Source: Sphingomonas sp. LY54 (GTDB taxonomy: Bacteria > Pseudomonadota > Alphaproteobacteria > Sphingomonadales > Sphingomonadaceae). Taken from it: 64,000 nt of DNA. Positions 18,759 through 29,144 of this stretch are shown here, piece after piece; position 1 is the stretch's first letter; the number at the start of each line of letters is the position of its first letter. Below the pieces are notes generated by a model that had not been told where the DNA came from, did not search any database, and saw only the letters and a list, made by a program, of their open reading frames with translations. The DNA is taken from assembly GCF_035594035.1 (NCBI RefSeq), contig NZ_CP141588.1:2386501-2450500 (forward strand), written 5' to 3'. The position numbers and the translations under genes are program-made.

Positions 18759-20147
18759 CTATGGCGCCAGCGGCAGCTTGAGCCGGGCGAGCAGGCCGCC
18801 CAGATCCTCGCTTTCCTCCAGCGCCACTGAGCCTTCGTATATTTCCGCGACGTCGCGGACGATGGCGAGGCCGAGGCCGGTGCCGGGCTTCTCCAGATCG
18901 AGCCGGGCGCCGCGGTCGAAGGTGCTGGCGCGCTGCGCCTCGGGAATGCCGGGGCCGTCATCCTCGACCTCGATCTCGGCGCATTCGGGCGTGCGCCGGA
19001 CGGTCACGAACACGCGGCCGCCGCCATATTTGGCGGCATTTTCGATGAGATTGCCGACCAATTCGTCCAAATCCTGGCGCTCGACCCGGACGGCCACGTC
19101 CTTGTCGCCGGCAAGGTCGATCGTGACATTTTCGTAGAGTCGGCTGACCGCGCGCTCGACCGCTTCCAGCGCCGGCCACACGTCGGCGCGCGCCTGGGCG
19201 CTTGACCGGCGGCCGATGGCGCGGGCGCGGGCGAGGTGGTGGTCGACCTGGCGGCGCATCGTCGTCACCTCGCGGCAGACCGTCTCGTCGAGGTCCGGGC
19301 TGTTCGCGGTGGCGGCGTTGGTGAGCACGGTGAGCGGGGTTTTGAGCGCATGGGCGAGGTTGCCGGCATGGCGCCGCGCTTCCTCGGCCTGCACCTCGTT
19401 ATGGACGAGCAGGTCGTTGAGCTCCTGCGTCAGCGGCTCGATCTCGCGCGGGAATTTTTCCTCGATCCTCGCCTTCTCGCCCGAGCGGATCTGGGCGATG
19501 GCGCGGCGCACGCGGCGCAGCGGCCACAGGCCGTAAAAGGCCTGGATGGCCGCCATGATCAGCAGCCCGAGGCCGAGGACCCCGAACGAGCGCACCATCG
19601 TCTTGCGCAGGACGTTGATCTGTTCTTCCAGCCCCTCGCGGCTTTGCGCGACCTGAAAGCGCCAGCGGACGTCCGATCCGGGCAGCATCACGTCGCGCTC
19701 CAGCACGCGCAGCGGTTCGTCCCGAAATTCGCTGCTGTCGTAATCGTGCAGCTGGAAATCATTGTGCGACGTGTTGACGCGCAGCGCCCGGTCCCAGAGC
19801 GAGCGCGAGGCGAAACGCTCCACGCCCTTGCCGCTGATCTGGAAATAGAGGCCCGAATAGGGTTCGAGGAAGCGCTGGTCGGCGGGCGGCCGGTTGAAAT
19901 AGACCTCGCCGTCCGGCCCGATCTCCGACGAGGCGATCAAGGCGGTCAGCACATAATCGAGCTGCGCATCGAAATTGCGCGTGATCGCCGAGGCGAGGAC
20001 GCGGTCGAGCGCATAGCCGCCGACGCCGAGCAGCAAGGCGATCCAGAGCGTCGCGACGCCGATCATGCGCCACGCCAGCGAGCCCGTGGAGCCTCGCTGG
20101 CCGGTTTTGCGGCGGCGCGGGAAGGGAAGGCGGAAGGCGGACTTCAT
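18759..20147 (-). CDS. PhoQ-like sensor histidine kinase
   Basis: A 462-aa inner-membrane sensor: basic N-terminus, TM1 (MIGVATLWIALLLGVGGYAL), a periplasmic domain of about 130 residues, TM2 (FGVLGLGLLIMAAIQAFYG), HAMP-like linker, the H-box NLAHALKTPLTVL, an N-box NLIENAAKYGGG, and G-boxes EDDGPGIPEAQR and KPGTGLGLAIVRDV. The H-box and layout match PhoQ-type kinases. It follows its response regulator by 19 nt. A divalent-cation or envelope-stress signal is inferred from the family, not seen. Confidence 0.93.
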   Translation of the reverse strand: MKSAFRLPFPRRRKTGQRGSTGSLAWRMIGVATLWIALLLGVGGYALDRVLASAITRNFDAQLDYVLTALIASSEIGPDGEVYFNRPPADQRFLEPYSGLYFQISGKGVERFASRSLWDRALRVNTSHNDFQLHDYDSSEFRDEPLRVLERDVMLPGSDVRWRFQVAQSREGLEEQINVLRKTMVRSFGVLGLGLLIMAAIQAFYGLWPLRRVRRAIAQIRSGEKARIEEKFPREIEPLTQELNDLLVHNEVQAEEARRHAGNLAHALKTPLTVLTNAATANSPDLDETVCREVTTMRRQVDHHLARARAIGRRSSAQARADVWPALEAVERAVSRLYENVTIDLAGDKDVAVRVERQDLDELVGNLIENAAKYGGGRVFVTVRRTPECAEIEVEDDGPGIPEAQRASTFDRGARLDLEKPGTGLGLAIVRDVAEIYEGSVALEESEDLGGLLARLKLPLAP

Positions 20148-20166
20148 GGGCCGGTCCGCGGGGCGA

Positions 20167-20832
20167 TCAAGCGCGCGGATCCTCCAGCGAGTAACCGAGG
20201 CCGCGGATGGTGGTGATCACGTCGGGGCCGAGCTTCTTGCGGATGCGCGTGACGAACACCTCGATCGTGTTCGAATCCCGATCGAAATCCTGGTCGTAAA
20301 TGTGCTCGATCAGCTCGGTGCGCGAGACGACCTTGCCCTTGTGGTGCATCAGGTAGGAGAGGAGCTTATACTCCTGCGCGGTGAGCTTCACCGGCTCGCC
20401 GTCCAGCGTGACCTTGCCCGAGCGCGTGTCGAGGCGGACGTCGCCGGCAGTGAGCTCGGTCGAAGCATTGCCCGAGGCGCGGCGGATGAGCGCGCGCAGG
20501 CGGGCGATCAATTCCTCGGTCTGGAAGGGCTTGGCGAGATAATCGTCGGCGCCGGCATCGAGCCCGGCGACCTTGTCCGACCAGCTGTCGCGCGCCGTCA
20601 GCACCAGCACCGGGACCTTGATCCCTTCCTTGCGCCAGCGGTCGAGCACGGTGAGGCCGTCCACCTCGGGAAGGCCGAGGTCGAGGATGATCGCATCGTA
20701 GCTTTCGGTCGAGCCGAGATAATGGCCGTCCTCGCCGTCCGTGGCGAGATCGACGGCGTAGCCGGCGCCCTCGAGCGTCGCACGGAGCTGGCGCCCCAAA
20801 TTGGGCTCGTCCTCGACGATGAGAACCCGCAT
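20167..20832 (-). CDS. OmpR/PhoP-type response regulator
   Basis: A 221-aa DNA-binding regulator partnered with the downstream kinase. The receiver domain has the acidic pocket VLIVEDEPN, phospho-acceptor Asp51 in AIILDLGLPEVDGL, the switch Thr in VLTARD and the Lys in DDYLAKPFQ. The winged-helix output domain shows VKLTAQEYKLLSYLM and SNTIEVFVTRIRKKLG. The gene lies between the PepSY gene and the kinase, all on the minus strand. Confidence 0.95.
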   Translation of the reverse strand: MRVLIVEDEPNLGRQLRATLEGAGYAVDLATDGEDGHYLGSTESYDAIILDLGLPEVDGLTVLDRWRKEGIKVPVLVLTARDSWSDKVAGLDAGADDYLAKPFQTEELIARLRALIRRASGNASTELTAGDVRLDTRSGKVTLDGEPVKLTAQEYKLLSYLMHHKGKVVSRTELIEHIYDQDFDRDSNTIEVFVTRIRKKLGPDVITTIRGLGYSLEDPRA

Positions 20833-20927
20833 CTTTATCCCCTCTGACTGGTCAATGGCACATAGTGTAGCCGCCCAACCAGTCCAAGGGCCAATGGTTT
20901 CACGCGCGGAAGGATGAAGTGTGCGGC

Positions 20928-21245
20928 TTAGTGGCCGGAGCGACCGAGGATCTGGCCGGTGCGCGCATCGACGTCGATCCAGATGACGCGGCCGCCGCGC
21001 ATGAACTTCAGGCGGTAGACGCCGGCGCCGGGATCGAGCTCGGGACCGAGATAGTCGGCGCCGCCCATGCGCGGCACAACGCGCGATTCGATGGCGCGGA
21101 GCGGCAGGAAATGGCCGTCCCGCGTGCCCTTGTACGCCGCCTCCTGCTCGCGCTCGCGCGGGCGCGCATCGGCCGCCGGCGCCAGCGCCGAGGTGCCGAT
21201 CACGAGCCCGAGGGCGGCGGCAATAAAGGTGGAACGCAGGACCAT
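20928..21245 (-). CDS. Secreted PepSY-domain protein
   Basis: A 105-aa exported protein with signal peptide (STFIAAALGLVIGTSALAPAADA) and a C-terminal PepSY domain (YRLKFMRGGRVIWIDVDARTGQILG). PepSY proteins modulate proteases or sensor kinases and are frequent next to two-component genes. It lies 95 nt upstream of the response regulator and could be an accessory sensor or a target of the system; which of these cannot be told from sequence. Confidence 0.85.
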   Translation of the reverse strand: MVLRSTFIAAALGLVIGTSALAPAADARPREREQEAAYKGTRDGHFLPLRAIESRVVPRMGGADYLGPELDPGAGVYRLKFMRGGRVIWIDVDARTGQILGRSGH

Positions 21246-21467
21246 TTGAAATTCGCTTCTAGCTTGGTTTCAATGCCGGGATAGAGGCGCGGCATTGAAT
21301 AAGCCATGAATGCTTCGGAAGGGTGACCTTAATGTTGCAGCCCTGCGCCGGACAAACCTTTGGATGCAAAGGCAAAGCAGCCGACCTGCCGCCGCCCGCC
21401 CAGGCCGGCGCGAGCCGGCGGTGCGCACCGGGGTGACGATCCCGATCGAAGCCCCTATGTCGCCCCC

Positions 21468-23249
<1,782 letters not shown>

Positions 23250-23253
23250 AGCC

Positions 23254-23329
23254 CGTCATTGCGAGCACAGCGAAGCAATCCAGGTCCGCGCGGTAGGATT
23301 GCTTCGTCGCTACGCTCCTCGCAATGACG
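23254..23329. repeat. Long inverted repeat between convergent genes
   Basis: CGTCATTGCGAG at the left and CTCGCAATGACG at the right form the outer stem; inner arms are GCGAAGCAATCC and GGATTGCTTCGTCGC, giving a cruciform or hairpin about 76 nt long. A second copy lies at 57732. It separates the ABC-F and reductase stops and may act as bidirectional terminator. Confidence 0.9.
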
Positions 23330-23336
23330 GTGGGCG

Positions 23337-24377
23337 CTAGTAGCCGAAGCCGGCGACGGCGTGGCCGCCGAGGACATGGTCGCGCAATTCCCGTGCGCTC
23401 CAGGTGCGCTCGACGCCGGCTTCGGCCTGCTTGACCAGGGTGACGATGGCGGCATTCACCGGCGCCTTGCGGCTGAGCCGCTGGGCGAGCCGGACTACTT
23501 CGCCGTTCAGATAGTCGATCTCGGTCTGGCGCCCGGCGGCGAAGTCGTCCGACATCGACGAACGCGCCTTGGGATCGATCTTCTGGATGCGCAGGAAGAG
23601 GTTGCGGAACAGGAAGTCGGGCGATCCGATGACGTGCGGCAGCAGCTTCGGCGCAACCTGGCCGATCTTGGCCGGCACGATCCCGGCGGCGTCGAGCAGT
23701 TCCAGCGTCTCGACGATCGCGGCCGCCATGACGCGCCGGTAGTCGCGCTGGCCGAGCTCCTCGAGGATGGTCGTGCCCGACAAGGCGTTGATCGCATTGT
23801 TCAGGTTGAAGAGAAGCTTGCCCCAGAGCACCGAGCCCATGTCGTTTGACAGGAGCAGGCGGCCCGGACGGTCGCCGACCTTCGCCGCCAGCGCCGCGGT
23901 CACATCGGTGCGGGCGGCGGTGAGCTCGCCCCAGGTCGCGCGGTGCCAGCGGCCCGGCCCGAGCCGGACGACATTATAGGGCACCATGCCCTGCACGACC
24001 TCGTGCCTGGGGAGCAAAGCCCTCAGCGTGTCAGCATTGCTGATCCCGTTCTGGAAGCTGATCACCGTCGCGCCGGCCGGCACATGCCTGGCGATGTCCT
24101 TGGCTGCCGCCTCTGTGCCGATGCTCTTGACGCACAAGGCGACGATGTCGGCCTTCTTCAGCGCCGCGGGCTTGGCGGCAAAATCGATCAGATCGGGGGC
24201 GAGGTGGATGCGCCAGCCCTGCTGGTCGCTGAGGCCGACACCATGCTCGGCGATCTCGGCGCGGACGCGCTCCCGGCCGACGAAGGAGACCTGGCACCCC
24301 GCCGCCAGCCAGGCGCCGCCGACGAAGCAGCCGACCGAGCCGGCACCGAGAATAACGATGCGCGGCCCCCCTGCCAT
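23337..24377 (-). CDS. Ketopantoate reductase (PanE/ApbA family)
   Basis: NADPH-dependent reductase that converts 2-dehydropantoate to pantoate on the route to coenzyme A. The 346-aa chain has the Rossmann motif IVILGAGSVGCFVGG (residues 7-21), the substrate segment ISFQNGISNADTLR, and the C-terminal helical domain with LLFNLNNAINALSG (the family Lys-x3-Asn region reads WGKLLFNLNNA). The C-terminus is longer than E. coli PanE. It lies 3 nt downstream of queF. Other reductase substrates are possible in this family. Confidence 0.85.
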   Translation of the reverse strand: MAGGPRIVILGAGSVGCFVGGAWLAAGCQVSFVGRERVRAEIAEHGVGLSDQQGWRIHLAPDLIDFAAKPAALKKADIVALCVKSIGTEAAAKDIARHVPAGATVISFQNGISNADTLRALLPRHEVVQGMVPYNVVRLGPGRWHRATWGELTAARTDVTAALAAKVGDRPGRLLLSNDMGSVLWGKLLFNLNNAINALSGTTILEELGQRDYRRVMAAAIVETLELLDAAGIVPAKIGQVAPKLLPHVIGSPDFLFRNLFLRIQKIDPKARSSMSDDFAAGRQTEIDYLNGEVVRLAQRLSRKAPVNAAIVTLVKQAEAGVERTWSARELRDHVLGGHAVAGFGY

Positions 24378-24380
24378 CGC

Positions 24381-24827
24381 TCAGCCGCGGCCGCGATAGG
24401 TCGGCACGTCCTGCCCTGGCACCCACAGGCCGGCCGGCGGCTCGCCCGATTGCCAGAAGACGTCGATCGGGATGCCGCCGCGCGGATACCAATAGCCGCC
24501 GATGCGCAGCCAGTGCGGCTTCATCTCGTCGAACAGGCGCTGGGCAATGCCGACCGTGCAATCCTCATGGAAGGCGGCGTGGTTGCGGAAGCTGCTGAGG
24601 AACAGCTTCAGCGACTTCGATTCGACGATCGTCTCGGCCGGCGCATAGTCTATCACGAGATGGGCGAAATCGGGCTGGCCGGTGACTGGGCACAGCGAGG
24701 TGAATTCGGGGGCGGTGAAGCGCACCAGATAGGGTTTGCCGGGCCGCGGATTGGGCACGTAGTCGAGTTCGGCTTCCTCCGGCGAAGCCGGAAGGGCGCT
24801 GCTCTGGCCGAGATGCTTTGGAGTCAT
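24381..24827 (-). CDS. queF: 7-cyano-7-deazaguanine reductase QueF
   Basis: Reduces preQ0 to preQ1 with NADPH in queuosine tRNA modification. This is the short unimodular type (148 aa). The catalytic cysteine Cys46 lies in [14 protein letters not shown], the QueF motif [15 protein letters not shown] is complete, and the Glu/His of FHEDCTVGI are present. The start at 24827 is preceded by GGGAGGCGCC. No other queuosine gene is in the window. Confidence 0.96.
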   Translation of the reverse strand: MTPKHLGQSSALPASPEEAELDYVPNPRPGKPYLVRFTAPEFTSLCPVTGQPDFAHLVIDYAPAETIVESKSLKLFLSSFRNHAAFHEDCTVGIAQRLFDEMKPHWLRIGGYWYPRGGIPIDVFWQSGEPPAGLWVPGQDVPTYRGRG

Positions 24828-24879
24828 GGCGCCTCCCTAAAGCCTTGCGGCGGCGCTGTCATTCCCCGGGGAAGTGCGG

Positions 24880-25455
24880 TCAGAAGCCGGCGCAGGTGGC
24901 CGAAGTCACATCGACGTCGAGTGGGGCGGCGCTGTCCGGGAAGCGGTAGCTCAGCCGGTAGGTGACGCCGAGATTGTCGAGATCCTCGCGAATGTCGCTG
25001 TCGCTGCAGGCGAAGGCGCGGACATAGGCGCGCACCATGTCGTCGCTGCCGGTACGCTGGGTGACCTGATGGTGCATCGTCAGGATGCGGCCGTCGGCGG
25101 TGACGCCGGTGCGGGTGGTGATCGCATCGACCTGCTGCGGCATCAGCGCGTTCAGCACCGCGGCCGTCGCCTTCACCTGGTCGGCGACCGGATCGGCGGT
25201 CGCCGAGGCCGGGGTGGGCACTGGTGCGGGCGGCCGCGACGTTCCGTCTTGCGCCGGCGAGCCGTTGCTGCCCGTCTGGCTCGCGGGCCCGGGGGAAGGG
25301 GCGGGGGCTGGCCGCGGCGCGGGAACGGGGTCGGGACCATTGCTCATGCCGCTCAGGAAAATGGCGGCCCCGGTCACCGAAGTGACCAATGCCGCGAGGC
25401 CGGTCAGCACGCCGGGGATGCTCGTCCAGAACCCGCCCTGATGTCCTTCGGCCAT
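24880..25455 (-). CDS. Membrane-anchored protein with Pro-rich linker
   Basis: A 191-aa protein with one N-terminal membrane helix (TGLAALVTSVTGAAIFLSGM), a linker of about 50 residues rich in Pro, Ala, Ser and Gly (VPAPRPAPAPSPGP), and a C-terminal domain with a Cys pair (FACSDSDIREDL and SATCAGF). No family was recognised. The start at 25455 (MAEGHQGGFWTSIPG) was chosen; a far longer open frame on this strand runs through the S10 peptidase gene and is an artefact of high GC. It diverges from the S10 peptidase. Confidence 0.65.
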   Translation of the reverse strand: MAEGHQGGFWTSIPGVLTGLAALVTSVTGAAIFLSGMSNGPDPVPAPRPAPAPSPGPASQTGSNGSPAQDGTSRPPAPVPTPASATADPVADQVKATAAVLNALMPQQVDAITTRTGVTADGRILTMHHQVTQRTGSDDMVRAYVRAFACSDSDIREDLDNLGVTYRLSYRFPDSAAPLDVDVTSATCAGF

Positions 25456-25599
25456 GGCTTCCTCCGCCGCGGCCGCAGGATAACCCAAAGCGGGTGCCGA
25501 GACCAGTTGCCGGCGGTCCGACCCCTGCGGGTCGACCGGCCTTCCGCTGGGCCTGCGCGCGTGCCATAGAATCGGCAAAAAACAGGAGATGGAACGCCC

Positions 25600-27108
25600 A
25601 TGAAGTCGATTGTCCGTTATGCGTCGGTTGCGCTCGCCCTCGCGCTGAGCGCGGCGCCCGCCGCGGCGCAAAAGGCTGAGGACAAGGACGCCGCCGCCAA
25701 GGAGGCGCCGGCCGTCAAGGCGCCGACCGTCTCGGTCACGCGCCACAGCGGCACGTTCGGCGGCCAGCGCATCGCCTACACGGCCACCGCCGGCGAGACC
25801 TATTTGAAGGCCGAGGACGGCACGCCGCGCGCGGCGATCTTCTCCACCTCCTACGTGAAGGAGGGCAGGGACCACAACCGCCCGGTCACCTTCCTCTACA
25901 ATGGCGGCCCCGGCTCCGGCTCGGTGTGGCTGCACATGGGCGCGTTCGGCCCCAAGCGGGTCGCGATCCCTTCCGACGGCACCGACGACGGCGCGCCGCC
26001 CTACCCGATCGTCGACAATGCGGATTCGCTGCTCGACGTGACCGACCTCGTGTTCATCGATCCGGTCGGCACCGGCTTCAGCCACGCGCTCGGCAAGACC
26101 GATCCCAAGGAATTCTGGGGCGTCACCAAGGATGCGGAATCGATCGCCCAGTTCATCCGGCTGTGGCTCAACGCCAACGGCCGCTGGAACGCGCCCAAAT
26201 ATATCGGCGGTGAGAGCTACGGCACGACCCGCTCGGCGGCGCTCGTGAACCAGCTCGAGGGCGCCTATAACGACGTCTCGCTCAATGGCATCATCCTCAT
26301 CTCGACCGTGCTCGATTTCGGCGCCGGCGCCGACACGCCCGGCAACGAGATGACCCACATCCTCAACCTGCCGTCGATGGCCGCGACCGCGCTGTATCAC
26401 GGCAAGGCGCAGGCGGGTTCGGTCGAGGGCTTCATTGAGGAAGCGCGGCAATTCGCCTCCGGGCCCTATGCCGCCGCTTTGCTCAAAGGGCAGAAGCTGG
26501 GCGCCGACGAGCGCGCGTCGGTGCGCCGCGAGCTGGCGCGCTTCACCGGGCTTTCCGAAACCTACCTCGACCAGGCCGATCTGCGCGTCGAGCCGGGCCG
26601 TTTCTATAAGGAGCTGCTGCGCGACCGCGGGCTCACCGTGGGCCGGCTCGACAGCCGCTATACCGGCCGCGACTTCGACAATGCCGGCGAGACGCCCGAC
26701 AACGATCCCAGCTTTTATGGCATCGACGCCGGCTACACCGCGGCCGTGAACGCCCATCTGCGCGAGACTTTGAAGTTCCCGTCCGATCGCTCCTACGTGA
26801 CGATCGGGCCGGTCGGGCCGTGGGACTGGCGCCTCGGCGGCGGCCGCGACAACGACGTCTACGTCAACGTCGCGCCCTATATCGGCAAGGCGCTGCGCGA
26901 GAATAAGGGCCTCAAGGTATTCGTCGGCCAGGGCTATTACGACTTCGCGACGCCCTTCTACGCGGCCGAATATTCGCTCAGCCGCACCGGCATGCCGCAG
27001 GACCGAATCCATTACGAATATTATGGATCGGGCCACATGATGTATGTCCGCGACGAGGACCGCGTGAAGCTCAGCCGCGACGTGCGGAATTTCATCCGCT
27101 CGCGTTAG
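25600..27108 (+). CDS. Secreted S10-family serine carboxypeptidase
   Basis: An exported 502-aa alpha/beta-hydrolase peptidase expected to remove C-terminal residues from peptides in the periplasm or outside. The signal peptide is MKSIVRYASVALALALSAAPAAA. The family oxyanion segment LYNGGPGSGSVWLHMGAFGP and the nucleophile Ser206 in YIGGESYGTTR are visible; the His is probably in EYYGSGHMMYVRDED and the Asp in VGQGYYDFATP. S10 enzymes are common in sphingomonads and uncommon in most other bacteria. sseA begins 24 nt downstream. Confidence 0.93.
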   Translation: MKSIVRYASVALALALSAAPAAAQKAEDKDAAAKEAPAVKAPTVSVTRHSGTFGGQRIAYTATAGETYLKAEDGTPRAAIFSTSYVKEGRDHNRPVTFLYNGGPGSGSVWLHMGAFGPKRVAIPSDGTDDGAPPYPIVDNADSLLDVTDLVFIDPVGTGFSHALGKTDPKEFWGVTKDAESIAQFIRLWLNANGRWNAPKYIGGESYGTTRSAALVNQLEGAYNDVSLNGIILISTVLDFGAGADTPGNEMTHILNLPSMAATALYHGKAQAGSVEGFIEEARQFASGPYAAALLKGQKLGADERASVRRELARFTGLSETYLDQADLRVEPGRFYKELLRDRGLTVGRLDSRYTGRDFDNAGETPDNDPSFYGIDAGYTAAVNAHLRETLKFPSDRSYVTIGPVGPWDWRLGGGRDNDVYVNVAPYIGKALRENKGLKVFVGQGYYDFATPFYAAEYSLSRTGMPQDRIHYEYYGSGHMMYVRDEDRVKLSRDVRNFIRSR

Positions 27109-27132
27109 GCGGGCAACGGGGAGGAATGGCTT

Positions 27133-27975
27133 ATGGACGCGCTGGTATCGACCGAGTGGCTGGCCGCAGAGCTCGGCGCGCCGGATCTCAGGATCATCGA
27201 CGCGTCCTATTTCCTCCCCGACGCGGGCCGCGACGCCCGCGCCGAATATGAGGCGGAGCATATTCCGGGCGCCGTCTTCTTCGACCTCGACGAAGTGTCG
27301 GACACGGGCAGCCCGCTGCCGCACATGCTGCCGTCCGAGCATAAGTTCGCCAGCCGCATGCAGTCGCTCGGCCTCGGCGACGGCAACCGTTTCGTCGTCT
27401 ACGACAATTCGCCGCTGCACAGCGCCGCCCGCGCCTGGTGGATGCTGAAAGCCTTCGGCGCCCACTATGTCGCGATCCTCGATGGTGGCCTGCAGAAGTG
27501 GAAGGCCGAAGGGCGTCCGCTCGAAAGCGGCCGGCCGCATCCGCGCCACGCCCATTTCACCGCTTTTCTCGATCGCGACGCGGTGGCCGACAAGGCGTTC
27601 GTCCGCGCGGCGCTGGACGATGGCGCCTGCCAGATCGTCGACGCCCGGCCGGCCTCGCGCTTCGCCGGCGAGGATGCCGAGCCGCGCCCCGGAATGGCCG
27701 TCGGCCACATCCCGGGATCGCGCAACGCGCCCCAGAGCGCCTTCTTCAACGCGGACAATAGCTGGAAGCAGGGCGAGGCGCTGCGCGCCGAATTCGATCT
27801 GGCCGGCGTCGATCTCGACCGGCCGATGGTGACGACATGCGGGTCGGGCGTGACCGCGGCAGTGATTCTGTTCGGCGCGCATCTGCTCGGCAAGCAGGAC
27901 GTGCGGCTCTATGACGGCAGCTGGTCCGAATGGGGCGCCGACCCAGACACACCCAAAGCGACAGGAAACGCGTGA
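27133..27975 (+). CDS. sseA: 3-mercaptopyruvate sulfurtransferase
   Basis: Two rhodanese domains in 280 residues; transfers sulfur from 3-mercaptopyruvate to a thiol acceptor or cyanide. The catalytic Cys236 sits in TTCGSGVTAAV; the CGSGVTA loop is the mercaptopyruvate type, as opposed to CRKGVTA of thiosulfate enzymes. The linker and GHIPGSRNAPQ are conserved. The stop overlaps the GTG start of the lyase gene, so sulfur transfer and cysteine/cystathionine metabolism are coupled. Confidence 0.93.
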   Translation: MDALVSTEWLAAELGAPDLRIIDASYFLPDAGRDARAEYEAEHIPGAVFFDLDEVSDTGSPLPHMLPSEHKFASRMQSLGLGDGNRFVVYDNSPLHSAARAWWMLKAFGAHYVAILDGGLQKWKAEGRPLESGRPHPRHAHFTAFLDRDAVADKAFVRAALDDGACQIVDARPASRFAGEDAEPRPGMAVGHIPGSRNAPQSAFFNADNSWKQGEALRAEFDLAGVDLDRPMVTTCGSGVTAAVILFGAHLLGKQDVRLYDGSWSEWGADPDTPKATGNA

Positions 27976-29144
27976 GCGAAGGCATAGACACACGGATCGT
28001 CCAGGGCGGGCGGCGCAAGGATTATACCGGCAAGCTGGTCAACGTCCCGATCCATCGCGCGTCGACCATATTGTTCGACGACGTCGCCGACATGCGCGCC
28101 GCAAAGCCGGTCGACGGCACGCTCCAATATGGCCGCAACGGCACGCCGACCCAATGGTCGCTGGCCGAGGCGCTGACCGAGCTCGAGCCCGGCGCCGCCG
28201 GCACCAAGCTGTTCCCGTCGGGCGCTGCGGCGGTGGCCATGGCGCTGATGTCGGTGCTGCGGCCCGGCGACGAATTGCTGATGGTCGACAGCGTCTACGG
28301 CCCGACCCGCGCCTTCTGCGACGAAGTGCTGAAGCGGATGGGGATCACGACCCATTATTACGATCCCCTGGTCGGCACCGGCTTCGCCGATCTGATCGGA
28401 CCCAAGACGCGGGCGGTCTTCATGGAGAGCCCCGGCTCGCTCACCTTCGAGGTGCAGGACGTGCCCGGCATCTGCACGGTGGCGAAGGAGAAGGGGCTCG
28501 TCACCCTGCTCGACAATACCTGGTCGACGCCGGTCTTCTTCCCGGCGATCGCGGCGGGCGTCGATATCAGCATCCTCGCCGCGACCAAATATGTGGTCGG
28601 CCATTCGGACGCGATGCTGGGCACGGTGACCGCGACCGAGCCCTGGTTCATGCGGCTGCACGAGACGAGCCGCGCCTTCGGCCAGCATGTCGGGCCGGAC
28701 GATTCCTATCTTGCCGCGCGCGGGCTGCGGACGCTGGGCGTGCGGCTGCGGCAGCACCAGGAAAGTGCGCTCAAGGTCGCGCGCTGGCTCGCCGAGCAGC
28801 CGCAGGTGGACGCGGTCCTGCACCCGGCTTTCCCGCAATGCCCAGGACACGAATATTGGACGCGCGATTTCCGTGGCGCGTCGGGCCTCTTCTCATTCGT
28901 GCTGAAGGACGGCGACGATGCGGCGCGCACGCGGCTGGTCGACGGGCTCGAGCATTTCGGGATCGGCTACAGCTGGGGCGGCTTTGAAAGCCTGGCGCTG
29001 CCGATCGATCCGCATCTGCTGCGCACCGCCACGGAGACGCCGCGGGCCGGACCGATGGTCCGGCTTCATATCGGGCTCGAGGATCCGGACGATCTGATCG
29101 CAGACCTTGCCGCCGGCCTCACCCGCTACGGCGAGGCGGGATGA
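27972..29144 (+). CDS. metC: Cystathionine beta-lyase (PLP, Cys/Met metabolism family)
   Basis: PLP enzyme that cleaves cystathionine to homocysteine, pyruvate and ammonia. In the 390-aa chain the PLP lysine is Lys206 in ILAATKYVVGHSDAMLG; the phosphate-binding SGAAAVAMAL and VDSVYGPTR and the Asp in LLDNTWSTPVFF are present. GTG 27972 overlaps the sseA stop; an in-frame ATG farther upstream at 27930 lies inside sseA. Its stop overlaps the MscS start by 4 nt. Family members can have beta- or gamma-lyase activity, so the symbol is a best match. Confidence 0.88.
   Translation: MSEGIDTRIVQGGRRKDYTGKLVNVPIHRASTILFDDVADMRAAKPVDGTLQYGRNGTPTQWSLAEALTELEPGAAGTKLFPSGAAAVAMALMSVLRPGDELLMVDSVYGPTRAFCDEVLKRMGITTHYYDPLVGTGFADLIGPKTRAVFMESPGSLTFEVQDVPGICTVAKEKGLVTLLDNTWSTPVFFPAIAAGVDISILAATKYVVGHSDAMLGTVTATEPWFMRLHETSRAFGQHVGPDDSYLAARGLRTLGVRLRQHQESALKVARWLAEQPQVDAVLHPAFPQCPGHEYWTRDFRGASGLFSFVLKDGDDAARTRLVDGLEHFGIGYSWGGFESLALPIDPHLLRTATETPRAGPMVRLHIGLEDPDDLIADLAAGLTRYGEAG

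Noticed and set aside
24880..27993. A 1037-codon minus-strand open frame across the S10 peptidase and sseA
   Set aside because: Only its last 191 codons look like a protein with signal/anchor; the rest is antisense to two clear genes.
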